64,000 nt of DNA from Ceratorhiza oryzae-sativae (lineage: Eukaryota > Basidiomycota > Agaricomycetes > Cantharellales > Ceratobasidiaceae): positions 62,001 to 126,000 of the forward strand of contig JARWMV010000232.1 of NCBI GenBank assembly GCA_030998015.1, given 5' to 3'. The number at the start of each line of letters is the position of its first letter. Position 1 is the stretch's first letter. Positions 10,528-21,524 of the stretch are shown piece by piece. The notes under the pieces were generated by a model. It was not told the DNA's origin. It saw nothing but the letters and a program-made list of their open reading frames with translations, and did no database searches. The position numbers and the translations under genes were made by a program.

Positions 10528-13500
10528 ATGCCGTCGAGCTCGACCGCACCCACGTCCCCCACCTCGTCCCAGAAGCTCCCCAAGCTGCTGCGCAAGCACG
10601 ACCAGCAGCACCAGCAGCCGTCGGCGGCCCGCGCTGCTGCGCCCTCGACGAGCCAGGCCCCCGACGCATCCCGCTCGCGGCGGGTCACGCGCAAGCCGAG
10701 CCGCACGCTGCAGAAGGACCCGTCGCCGCCTGCGCTCGCCGTCGACGCAGCGTCGACCACCGGCGTCGAGCTCTCCCGCGCGCCCTCGACCGCCAGCCAG
10801 GCCGTCGCCCACGCCCAGTCCCGCGCCAGCACCAGCCCCGAGCTTGCCGTTCTCGCCCCCTCGTCTTCCGTCCGTCTGAGCGATCTACCCACTCGGCTCT
10901 CTGGCTGGATCTCGCACCTGACGGGCTCGAGCACCGACCTCGGGCTCGCCACAAGCCTCTCCAGTGCCGCGCAGATGGTCCCGACCGCATCGCCCAAGCG
11001 AATGCCCAGCATCTCGCGCGGCTCACCCAGCGACGGCCCGCTCTCGTCCGCCACCCGCCACGGCAAGGGCCATTTCGACAAGGTCATGCGCTATCTCACC
11101 GACTCGGACGCGACCCCGGACCACTGCACCGATCCCATCTGGCTGCTCGGTGTCCAGCACCCCGGCTATGAGCCACCCGACCCGAGCACATCGCCGCCGC
11201 CGCCCCAGAGCCCAACCACACCCGCACACCGTCGCGACTCCACCGAGTCCAGCTTACATACGCAGCTGCACCGAAAGAACCGTGCGCCGCCCGGAGCGTA
11301 TACCCTCCACCCCAACTCGTCCCTCACCTCGGTCTCGTCCTTCACGATCGAGTCTGGCGGCCCCAGCAAGTATGCAGGCGCCTGGCCCCCCGCGTTCTAC
11401 GAAGACTTTACGTCGTTGCTCTGGCTCACATATCGCTCCCACTACACCCCAATCCGCGACACTTCGCTCGATGCTCTCGCCTCGCTCTCCCCCTGCGACA
11501 TGGAAATGCCCCCGCGTCAATCCCTGCCGGCGAGCCCCCGGCGATGGAACTGGCCCGGTCAGGGCGAAAAGTCGTGGACCTCGGACACCGGCTGGGGTTG
11601 CATGCTCCGCACCGGCCAGAGTCTGCTCGCCAACGCGCTCATCCACTTGCATCTCGGCCGCAGTAAGTTTGACCGCTCCATTGCGTCCCATTTGTCGTTT
11701 TGCTCATGTTGAGGCAGACTGGAGACGACCACACTACCCCATGTTTGCGGAAGAACATGCCGTCTACGTCAAGATCCTCACATGGTTCTTCGATACCCCC
11801 TCGCCCCTAGCTCCCTTTGGTGTGCATCGCATGGCCCTTGCTGGCAAGGCCCTCGGAAAGGACGTCGGTACGTGGTTCGGCCCAAGTACTGCTGCCGGCT
11901 CCATCAAGTGAGTTTCCTGCTCCTCCACCCGTCCCTCGCTAACGCTGCACAGAACTCTCGTCCATGCTTTTCCCGAGGCTCAACTCTCGGTTTCCCTCGC
12001 TGTGGATGGAACCGTATTTGCTTCCGATGTCTATGCCGCTTCACATTTCGGAATGATTGCCTCTGGCGGCCGAAGCATCAGCTCCCGCAAGAGTGCAGGC
12101 AAGTGGGGCGGCCGTGCAGTACTCATTCTTGTTAATATTCGCCTCGGCATCGACAACGTCAATCCTATCTATTATGAAGCTCTCAAGGTTTGTCTCAGGT
12201 TATTTCAAATGACGTGTACTGATGTCGTTCCAGTCTTTATTCCGCTTCCCTCAGTCTGTTGGGATATCTGGCGGGCGACCTTCTTCTTCTTACTATTTTG
12301 TTGGCACTCAAGCAGACAGCCTCTTTTATCTCGACCCCCACCACACTCGCCCTGTCATTCCACTTCGGCCGCCACCTTCGGTCGCGCCTGATCCACCAGA
12401 TGAGTCTGATGAAAACGACCCTGACTCTAACTCTGGCACCAAGCTACACCTAATGTAAAGCAACGGCGGCCCTCCACTCCCGAACCCCATCCTACCCCTC
12501 GAGCGCGCATCAGCTCCCCCGCGAGCCCCGCTTCTTCGTCTTACGCCGAATCCAATCTTTCACAGCATTACCCACGCGGTCGGTCTAGCCTTTCGCCCCC
12601 GCCGCATTATCCACCGCTACCTCCTGTTACCCTTCCTGCAAGCATGCCAACCAGTAAACTTCAGCCCTTGATCCCTGGAGGCATCGACTCTGCAGATGGG
12701 ATTCATTACTGCGCTGCCTACAGTGCTGCAGAGCTGCGTACCTTCCACTGTGACCGAGTCAGAAAAATGCCCCTCAGCGCACTGGACCCAAGCATGCTCC
12801 TTGGCTTTTTGTGTCGGGACGAAGCCGAATGGAAAGACTTTAGGGCCCGAGTTGCAGATGTGAGTACACGATCGCCCCAATTGGAGTCTGAACTAACGTT
12901 GCATCAGATGAGCAAAACAACTCGCACATTATTCTCCATTGCTGATGAACGACCCTCATGGGGCGATATCGATTCGGATGATATGGGTCTCGAATCGGTG
13001 TCCGAGCCCGATATGGAATCAATGGCTGACGATGCAGACGACTTCTTCGACACTCATACGGGAGAAACCCGGTCGATTCGCTCAAGCGCTGCTGGAAGCC
13101 AATATGCACGTGTGGCACCCAATCGTGCACAAGACATGCCTCACTCTCGACGCGGAGAATCGGAACTAAGCACAACGGATGAATCCATGGAAGTCGTCAC
13201 ACCCGGCCCGCGCCACTCGGCCAAATTTGAGGTGAACGCTCTTGCAAAGGACGCCACTGTGGACGATGAAGACGAGGACGATGACGACTGGGTAGATCCA
13301 ACACCTCCTCCTGCAGATGTAAGACAGATACCCCGTGCTGAGAACGGTGCACCGATCACCCTGTCTATATCTGCGACTCCTTCCCCAGACTTGCTGCCGG
13401 TTCCGAACTCCGCGATTGGTGCTTCAGAGTCACCGCTTTCTAGTGAAGGGCCGTATGTGCACGACTCGCCCACCGGAACTGGGCCATTCAGTCGCTCGCG

Positions 13501-13681
13501 TGAAGGTCAAGACCGCTACCCATTCCCTGCTGGCGAGGGTGAAGATGAATCTCCACGGTACCCCAAGACTTCTTCAAAGGCACCCCAGCTCCGTAATATT
13601 CGGGCTAGAGACGGTGGCCGGACCAAAAGCGGTGGGGTTCGAGGACTGGTCGGAATCGAGGGTACAGGGGATGATTTCTAA
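10528..13681 (+). CDS. ATG4: Autophagy cysteine protease ATG4, long form
   Basis: Exons 10528-11662, 11718-11907, 11953-12187, 12234-12454, 12514-12859 and 12908-13681 give 966 residues. Peptidase C54 landmarks are intact: [19 protein letters not shown] with catalytic Cys near residue 358, [34 protein letters not shown], and YLDPHH carrying the Asp (about 554) and His (about 556). The enzyme processes ATG8 and later removes it from phosphatidylethanolamine during autophagy. It is far longer than yeast or animal ATG4 because of a Ser/Pro-rich N-terminal extension of over 200 residues and an acidic, probably disordered C-terminal tail of about 260. The interval 12860-12907 is 48 nt, has GT-AG ends and no stop, so it may be retained without shifting frame. 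Intron 12455-12513 is needed to escape a TAA. Confidence 0.92.
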
Positions 13682-13866
13682 TGACAGACGATTCCTATTA
13701 CATGATGACTCGTATATGTTTGGCTTGTGATGGGCAGGGCTCAATCGGTGGAAGCACTTTATTTGTTTGATGTTTGACGTTTCTTTCTCTGTATCTGATT
13801 TGGTGAGCATGGTGTGACATAATCGAACTTGTACAAAAGCCTAGGTATAGACGTGCATATCTGACA

Positions 13867-14268
13867 TTACTTGAATCCGTGAAAGGGATTTTTGGCCATG
13901 CTCTCGTAGCCAGGGTCGACACGCAAGTTTGGGTTATGAGCTATTGTGAACCTCGCGGTCACATCAATCTCTATTCGACGTTTCAATATTGGACGGTTGA
14001 CATATTGTGATGAATTTAAGACGCAAAAGACAGACAACCATCGTCTTCGGACGTGTACAGATGTTTGATAAACCTCCCTTGTCGAAATGTCACCAACAGG
14101 CGTGCGCACGAGGTCACGGTTCCAAAAAGAGTCCAATAGTTCATTGAGTACATTTTTCGTGCTGTATATACTAATTAAGTCACGAATCCATGTCTTTCTG
14201 CTTGAATTTGCTGGAACAAGGCACTCGATGCAACCAACAATTCTTTTGTCTCCCTGAACAAATACCAA
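13867..14268 (-). CDS. Unrecognised open frame convergent with ATG4
   Basis: An open frame of 133 codons ends NPNLRVDPGYESMAKNPFHGFK at 13867, 186 bp past the ATG4 stop and in convergent orientation. A second coherent frame lies just upstream on the same strand (about 14260-14390, containing VVQYQKVKMNEWTSIGIC). A spliced gene is therefore possible, but no splice set is convincing and no family is recognised. It may be non-coding. Confidence 0.25.
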   Translation of the reverse strand: MVFVQGDKRIVGCIECLVPANSSRKTWIRDLISIYSTKNVLNELLDSFWNRDLVRTPVGDISTREVYQTSVHVRRRWLSVFCVLNSSQYVNRPILKRRIEIDVTARFTIAHNPNLRVDPGYESMAKNPFHGFK

Positions 14269-14889
14269 TGCTCGTCCACTCGTTCATCTTGACCTTTTGA
14301 TACTGGACAACAGCTTCTCGGGATACCGAATGAGAGATTTTCATCTCGGAGTCCACCACTAGCTCAGATTCGCACGAGATGCTGCTCGACTCAGCCCCCA
14401 GTCAGTTTCGAGGACTCAAGCCCCACCTTTGGCGGTGCAAGCGGCCCGGGACCCCCACGTGTCAGCGGAGTCGAAGAGCTCCGGTCTGAGAACTCGCACA
14501 CTAGGACTTCAATCATATTTCACGATTAGTCGTGATTCAAGGAGACTGGAACGGCAGGTAGGACAAAAATCCACGTCGCACGAGGGGCGCCGGTGTGATG
14601 AGCTCGCAGCGCTACGCGTACCAGTCCCTATCCCCCAACATATATGTGGATCCATTTTTACGTGCATAGATCTGTCACACCACGCATACAACCGCACAAC
14701 AGGGGCAATGTAGATGACACCAACGCAAGGAACAGTGTCGGATCACCCACCCACATCTTCCGCGTTCAGTATCGTCACGCTCCCCCGTGTGCATTGCTCC
14801 ATTGGCTCACATTCATGGGTAAAAATTATTACCTAGCTCAGGCAAGGTTCTGCTGACTCAAAAGTGTCACTATGTCCTCTATCAGGACC
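14269..14889. other. Intergenic, no gene seen
   Basis: Mixed GC content, short stop-laden frames, no repeat recognised up to the solo LTR. Confidence 0.4.
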
Positions 14890-15412
14890 TGTCAGAGCTA
14901 CGACCTGAACAGTAATGTCAAACACCTAAGTGGTGATGACAAGCCTATGGGCAGCGATGCCGGAGGCTTTACTGACAACGTCTAAGGTGGGACGTGCAGT
15001 GAAGGTGCGATAAGACGCAAGGAGGTAGGGTAGTAAGTGCACTTGTCCTTAAGAGGACTGGGCAGGGACTATGGACTGGTAAGTCACACAGGTAGTAGAG
15101 GGGATACGACAGGAGGTCGAGTTCTGAGGCTTAAGGCTCTCAGACTCTCCCTTATATATTCATACAATGAGCTATATCAAATACACGTATGGTGTGAGAC
15201 AACTTATCGTATGATGTGAGAATGGTGCCATGTAATGGAATATTCCAGAAGGTACAAACAGAACATAAACAACAACAAGGTCACGTGATCATGTAAGTAA
15301 TTCTATGCATATATCCGATTAAACAGGACTTGTCCAAAAATACGAAAAGGAGAGATTTGATAAAATATACAAAAATCATAATAAAATCTGTGTCATGGTC
15401 TAGGCCATGACA
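14890..15412 (-). mobile_element. Solo LTR, family A (Gypsy-1 type)
   Basis: Begins TGTCAGAGC and ends GGCCATGACA, 523 bp. It is flanked by a perfect 5-bp duplication ggacc (14885-14889 and 15413-15417). It is clearly related to the LTRs of the intact Gypsy-1 element at 50066-56259 and in the same orientation, so its transcription sense is minus. No internal sequence remains, so it formed by LTR-LTR recombination. Confidence 0.93.
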
Positions 15413-17515
15413 GGACCTGCCTAAGCACAAACATGAGCATAGCAGTCTGGTTTTCTTGCCTTCTTTTCTGTTTTGGGAAATGCTATGCGTGGAAGAATCT
15501 AACAAAACACAGGAAGAGCGTACCAGTGAGGCTTAGAACATACCTATCGCAAGTGCATAAGAAACCCTTTGAATAAACATTCACCCATACTGCATACACA
15601 GTGTTCTACAATGTATTCTATGATTCTACAAAGACAGCTGGAACAAGATCTGTGTGTAACCAGTGAGTGAATTCGCACCAAGATCCTCTCCTTTTGCGCC
15701 TGGCCCAGCTAAATGCTAGTATGGTGGCTTCAGCATTGAAGCCCCGCAAAATTCCAACGGTACTTATACCGGGACCCAGCCGTCAGCGCTAAACTCGCAC
15801 AAACATCCCCAGGGCTAAGCTTTTCGAGATAGATCTTCGCCAAGCGTTGCCGATGGCACCGCCATCCAATTTGGCGGCGAAGCGGAAGGCCTCGTATTTG
15901 GGAGACGATCCCCCGTCGAGCAGACAACCGAAATAACCCACACTAACAACCCAATTTTCGAATCGCTGTGAATTTTATTTGAACAGGATATACTCAATCA
16001 CCGCCACTCAGTACTTCCGTACTACGGGGACCGACCCATTTCCATCCACCCCAATTCTGGCCAATTTCCCACCAATCAGTTCTTTCACAAGCCCACATTG
16101 AGTAACTAATTGTACAAAAAGTACATGTAAGGGAGAGCTCTAGCTACGGCAAGAAGAAATTTCCCTTGACCGAAATCAGCGAGGGAGGTTTATAGGTACA
16201 TAGGCCTAGAGACTTTCTCGCTCGTTCGAAGCCAAATGACAGACGTGATTTTAGCCCAGAACCAACCGGAAATGGGTCTGCTCTAGTGTGTCCTGATACC
16301 CAAATTTGCTTCATTTTTCAAAAAGAAAATCCGGTTTATTCTGTGCGCTCACCCCGAGGGGTTGAGTTGGACAATTGCAGCGCATATCGATAGAGAAATG
16401 AAAGCCACCTGCTTGCACACTTAGGGCAATGCCTGACACACGAGCCTACTCCCCCTGCCGTTCGACCTCCCTCGGTCGTTCTAGTGCCTTAAAAAAGCCC
16501 ACCACGCATTTGCTAATCACTCTAGGTTTTTATTTTCCTCGGCTCTAGGCTCTGGGGGTGCAGTATGTTCTATTTTTGTTGAACGAGATCATGCGCTGCC
16601 GACATTCCAGCTCATGCAGTTCGCATACATCTGTGTTTCCGATATTTCACATTTCTTTATCTGTTCACTATGTATATACACTGCATTCATCTATAGTACA
16701 AAGCCAGCTCAGGTAATTTATTTGTATCATGTAGACAGCCCCTAGCTCCAACAACCACTTCCCACGCGCGTTAAGAAGCTATTGCTCATGTAGAAGTAGT
16801 ATTTACTTCTACAGTTTTGTTATCTGGATCAGTACTGGCATATTGCATCATCGTCTCGTTCTCTATCCCGCCTAGACTCCCACCTTTTAGTTGTAGACCT
16901 TGTTCCCTGTTACGCTGGCTCGCTCTGCTCCCGAAATCCACCAAACCGCGTATGCATCAGCCAAAAGTAGAAAGCTGGCTAGCGTGAAGCAGCTCCGCAC
17001 GCTGAACCAATCTTTTTAGCGCCCGCAGGATCACTGGCAGCACAGGCTACCGGCCCTACCAGCAGATCGTAGGCGCTAAATATCTTAGTCAGGCACTGGG
17101 GTATAAATGACCGCTAGTCAGAGCCTTGGCTTTTTGCTGAGTGCCTTGCACGGGAGCCAACAGCACTCTCAATGAGTGAGATGCGCTTCCCATCGCTCGG
17201 TGTCTGGCGATTCTCTGCGCTGCATGAGCTTAGCACTCCGTCATTTCAAGAAGGTCGGATCATCCAGTCGGCCAAACTGCAGACTGGTCAACGGGCCGGT
17301 GTTTAACGCACTTATGGAGTTACGTCGCTACCTACAAGTGCGTGAGTAGTAGTTGCACCAATACTGCGAAACCTTTCCTCGGCAGTTCTTCCTACTTTCG
17401 AAGAAAGAAAGTGACAGGTGGTCGAGTCTGGATTCTCCAACCGCTCCCGCCCTATGTGCCGGCACTCCCACCCCTTGAGCAGGGTTGTTTGAACGCACTC
17501 TTCCCCCTATCAGGC
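15413..17515. other. Gene-free stretch
   Basis: About 2.1 kb without a convincing open frame, splice-linked exons or repeat on either strand. Confidence 0.4.
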
Positions 17516-17746
17516 CTATTGGGACGTGGTATCCCAGGTACTCTGGAAATATTTCGTCTGGGCTCGTCTTTCCCTCTCCTCCCCCACGCTCCTTGCTGCC
17601 TCGTCCGCTGCTTCGTTACATGCTACCCCCTCGTGGACTGGGGTCCACCTCGCCTCAAATTGGCCGTACTTATGACTTGAATCAGCCCTAATAGCCCCGA
17701 GCCAAAGGCGACGCCCTACAAACACATAGAGCTGCAGCGCCACCAC
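17516..17746 (-). pseudogene. Relic of LINE-type RNase H domain
   Basis: The minus-strand frame contains ARWTPVHEGVACNEAADEAAR, which matches the consensus W-x-P-x-H-x-G-x-x-x-N-E-x-A-D of RNase H domains in fungal non-LTR retrotransposons. A short downstream piece in another frame (about 17342-17420) reads EELPRKGFAVLVQLLLTH, resembling the region after RNase H in the same elements. No RT or endonuclease remains and frames are broken. Confidence 0.5.
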
Positions 17747-20270
17747 ATTTGCTACGCTTGCACATGTCTATGTGCTCAACCCGCAAGGTGATCGTCTCCT
17801 ATCTTTGTATCCCCTATCGTTGCAGGGACTCAGTTGACCATCACTGCCGAGCCCAATATGTTCGCTCCCTTTTGGAATTTATGCGCGTTTCATTCTCAGT
17901 ATCTGCGCATGCACACTCCGTGTTTCTTCATATTCCGGTTAGGTCTCCGTCCTTTCTTCGCTCAACAAAAATATGCATTGTATCCGATATGCAGGTAACA
18001 GTTCAACATAACAAGATGGAGAAGGAGTAGAGCTGTCTATCGCCGGCTAGATGGTGACAGGTCAGTGGTAAACCGACGGAAATGATCTCAGTATCGAGCC
18101 AACATTGAACTTGCAAAGTCGATGATGGATTTTCAGCAGAAGCATAATGGATATGATTAGCATAAATCCCTCTTGTTTCATCAGCCATCGTTCGTTGATG
18201 GACGCATACAGTGGCTCCCACAACGAGAAAATATTGAATAATTTGTTCTGTGTGATCGATCGCACGGCCTACCAGCAGGGCTTTGAACTTGCACATCATC
18301 AGTTGCCCAAAGCGCAATGCTCTGACTAGAGCAGAGTAAAGGATTTGCGTCACATACATCAAAATCAAATAAACGACCGTTGAGTTTACTGGTTCAATAG
18401 CCACCTATGCCGTGGGTAGGCTATCCATGTTTCAAGAAGGTCTAAATATGCTGTCTTTGACAGTCTGCCTTGACCGACAAGTTGGTCTGATTTTGAATGA
18501 ACTTTTAAGACGGCGAGTGATCCAAGTTTCTCACTCGTTGCAGAGCGGCCAAGAGCCGTGGATCAGAGTGGAAGTTTGCAATGACCTTTCGCCCAGTTCG
18601 TCGTGCCTGGCTTCTCCTTTTGAAACGGCCAGACACACCTCCCATTCCTCGGTTGCTTCAATTAAAAACATCAGTCATCTCTGGAATCCGAACCTTTCTT
18701 GATGTCGGCAAATAGTGTGTGGCGTTTTTTCTTCACATTCCAGCCCCCAAAATATGGCAACAACAGACAGGGATAAGAACCTATTTTATAATCGGTTCTC
18801 TGAGGGATCTGCGACGCAAGTCAAGGTGCCAAATGCTGCACATCGCGTGGAAGTAATTTTGATCGAGGCAATACACAACATTTTCGCTTGACCGAGCTGA
18901 GACCGATCTGCTCAAGTGAATATCATGTGGGGTATGATGGTGCACAGCTGATCAATTCGGCTCCTCGCGGTCTACACAGAGCGAAACTCAATTAAACGCT
19001 GGATCCGAGTTGTCTGGCAAATCTTGAGTTGTCAATGGCGCCGCTGATCTGGGTAGTATTTGTAAGAGGAAATGTAATACACGTGAACCACAGTCTAGCC
19101 CAACACTGCAGAGGGACATTGTGAGCGGAAGGGTTGTGCACTTTGCGAGGCGCCATGAGGCAGCAGCGCACGTGTTCGGGGTGATCGAAATGAGGCAGAT
19201 ATACGTGGATATATGAAAGTCACAGCCGGCCCAAACGCCACGATGGCATAAAATTGTCAATGGATAGAAAACACGTCGGTGCAGGTTTGATCAAAGGACG
19301 AGGCTGAGCGACCCTGGTAGGCTGATGTTTCCATCACGATCATGCTTTGGCTGTCTCGGCCTTGGACTGTATTGATGTTGTGAAGGTGATCTCGGGCGCT
19401 TGATCTCGCCCGAGCAACGCGTCTATTAATAAAGAAGCACTGAGGCGGTTGCTTGACACGAGTTCGGTAGTGGCAGATTGCGAGATGCCCGAGTGGGGAT
19501 GCCCGAGTAGGGAGCGCTAGTTGATTGTCGCGTTTGTACGTTTTTGAGGACTGAGGCGAACGTAACGTCCAAGTCGCTTTTGCTCTTGGGCCCCGAGCGT
19601 CAACTACATGTGATAATGTTTCGCGAGTGGCGAGGCGCGGGGGGCATCCCGTAGCAAGCTGGCCCTTCCAACATGATCCATGCAGCGAATCACGATTGCT
19701 TCTGGGCTTCTGGCAGGGAGAACCCGATGAGTGAACCGAGGTTATGCCAACAAAGTCTCGGTGGAAATATCCCACCAACTCGGGGGCGGGGGGCCTGGCC
19801 GAGGGGGCTGCGAACATGCGACACGACCAGGGCGCCCACGATGAAAGGCAAATGTAAATTTAGATTTGCTAGCAACAAAACACTGGGGCGTGACCGCGGC
19901 TGCTGTTGATGGGGCAGGGTGGCTGCAGGGGCAAGAAGGTATTTTTGGAAATTGCGCAGATGCCAAGACGGAGAGAAGCCGCGGGGGGCCGATCACGTCA
20001 GCGGGGCAAGTGGCGGCGGGCGAGCGGGCGGCGGCCTTGAGCGGCTTTGGACGACAGCGAGGACAAGCGTGGGGACGCCAAGGACGCCCAGGGGGCTTGC
20101 GGGGCGGTGGCCAGTGGCGCGCGGGGATTGCGGGCGCGGCGGACGGATTCGGAGGGACGGCGCAGAGCATGGCTCGAAATAGGCGTGGCGAGACCATCAT
20201 CTGACGATTTTATTTCCGGCCGGGGGGATTTATGAAGAAATGTGACCGACAACAGGGGCTTGTGGGTCGG
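17747..20270. other. Gene-free stretch before the YaaH-family gene
   Basis: Several frames of 60-190 codons are open here, especially in the GC-rich 19.6-20.2 kb part. They lack recognisable motifs, overlap on opposite strands and look like composition effects. I support no gene. Confidence 0.35.
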
Positions 20271-20274
20271 GGCC

Positions 20275-20284
20275 TTTAAATAGG
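20275..20284 (+). promoter_or_regulatory. TATA-like element of the YaaH-family gene
   Basis: tttaaatagg lies about 70 bp upstream of the ATG at 20352, a plausible core promoter position. A C/T-rich stretch (cgtctttcgcc) follows before the start. Confidence 0.45.
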
Positions 20285-20351
20285 CCGGGACGCGACCCCA
20301 CATCCCCACCATCGAGCTCCCGTCTTTCGCCTAACGACTCGCCTAGCTGCC

Positions 20352-21333
20352 ATGTCCCACCATTCGAACGTCACCGACGCTGAGAAGGCCGCTGCGTCCC
20401 ACGGCGCCGGCTACGATGGCCCGGCTCTGCACCACACCATCAGCGCCGACACCCAGGTCTGTGGTCGCCGTCTGCTGCTCATCATCATCATCGCCCGCTC
20501 ACCCGTCTTCTAGCGTGCGTTCCCCGTGTACCACCGCAAGCTCGCCAACCCCGCGCCGCTCGGGCTCTTTGGCTTTGCCTCGACCACGCTCATCCTCTCG
20601 CTCTACAATGCCGGGGCGCGGCACATCACTGTGGTATGTGCGTTTGCCCCGTGTCCGCCTGCGTTGTACTGACCCCGGCCAGCCCAACGCGGTCCTCGGC
20701 ATGGCCCTCGGCGTTGGAGGGCTCTGCCAGCTCCTCGCGGGCATGTGGGAGTTTGCAGCAGGAAACACCTTTGGTGCTACCGGTGGGTGCTGGGCGCTGG
20801 CTTGGCTGACGTGAGGAAACTGACGTACATGCGCAGCATTCTCTATGTACGGCGGTTTCTGGCTCTCGTTTGGCGCGATCTACTGGCCCGGGTCTGGCAT
20901 TCTGGACGCATACCAAGGCGCCGCCAAGGCTCAGCTCTCGAGCGCGCTCGGCATCTATGTGAGCACTCGCCCCGCCCTCGCTACAAGGCCATGACTAATT
21001 CCCGTCCAGCTCATTACATGGATGATCATCACCCTGCTCCTGTTCTTTGCCACGTTCCGCTCTTCCCTGGCTCTGGCCCTGGTCTTCTTTACGCTTGTCC
21101 TTACGTTTATGCTCCTGGCCATCGGCGAGTTCTTGGAGAACGGTAAGTTTCCTCTGTCTGCGCCCCCGCCCGATCTCACATGTCGCACAGCCAACGTCCA
21201 CAAGGCCGGCGGCATCCTCGGCTGCATCTGTGCCATGATCGCGTTCTACACGGGATCGGCCGGCCTCTACAGCCCCGATGCCAGCTATTTCGTCTTGCCG
21301 GTTGGCGATCTGCCCAAGCGCCGTGTCGATTAG
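20352..21333 (+). CDS. GPR1/FUN34/YaaH-family acetate transporter-like protein
   Basis: Six exons (20352-20456, 20514-20633, 20683-20782, 20837-20958, 21010-21142 and 21191-21333) give 240 residues. The family signature [23 protein letters not shown] starts transmembrane helix 1, followed by [32 protein letters not shown] and four more hydrophobic helices. Length and six-helix layout match fungal Ato/GPR1/FUN34 proteins, which transport or sense acetate and ammonium at the plasma membrane. All introns are short GT-AG. Nothing is broken. Confidence 0.9.
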
Positions 21334-21524
21334 CCATCTTTCTGATTTTGGGTTTTCTGTCTTGTCTGTTTTTTCATTCTGTGGCTCTCGTGTTGTAATC
21401 TTGTGCGCAATGCAGTCATTTGACCCCTCATTCAGTCGGTCACGTGGCTGATCCCATGATCTAGGGCGCGTGACTGTGGGGACGCCGCAAAGTAGACGAC
21501 CACTAGACGTAGACATAGAGTAGA

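Noticed and set aside
10278..11087. Minus-strand frame of 269 codons
   Set aside because: Mirror of the GC-rich first ATG4 exon; composition Arg/Gly/Ala-rich, no domain.
10964..11911. Plus-strand frame of 315 codons in another phase of ATG4
   Set aside because: Arg/Pro/Ser-rich shadow of the ATG4 exon. Only its last part coincides with real ATG4 exon 2.
18003..18404. Minus-strand frame of 133 codons with a hydrophobic start
   Set aside because: Could be a membrane protein fragment, but no family motif, no splice partners and no codon evidence; not listed as a gene.
19257..20312. Several overlapping open frames on both strands
   Set aside because: GC-rich promoter-proximal DNA; frames conflict, contain no recognisable segment and have no splice support.
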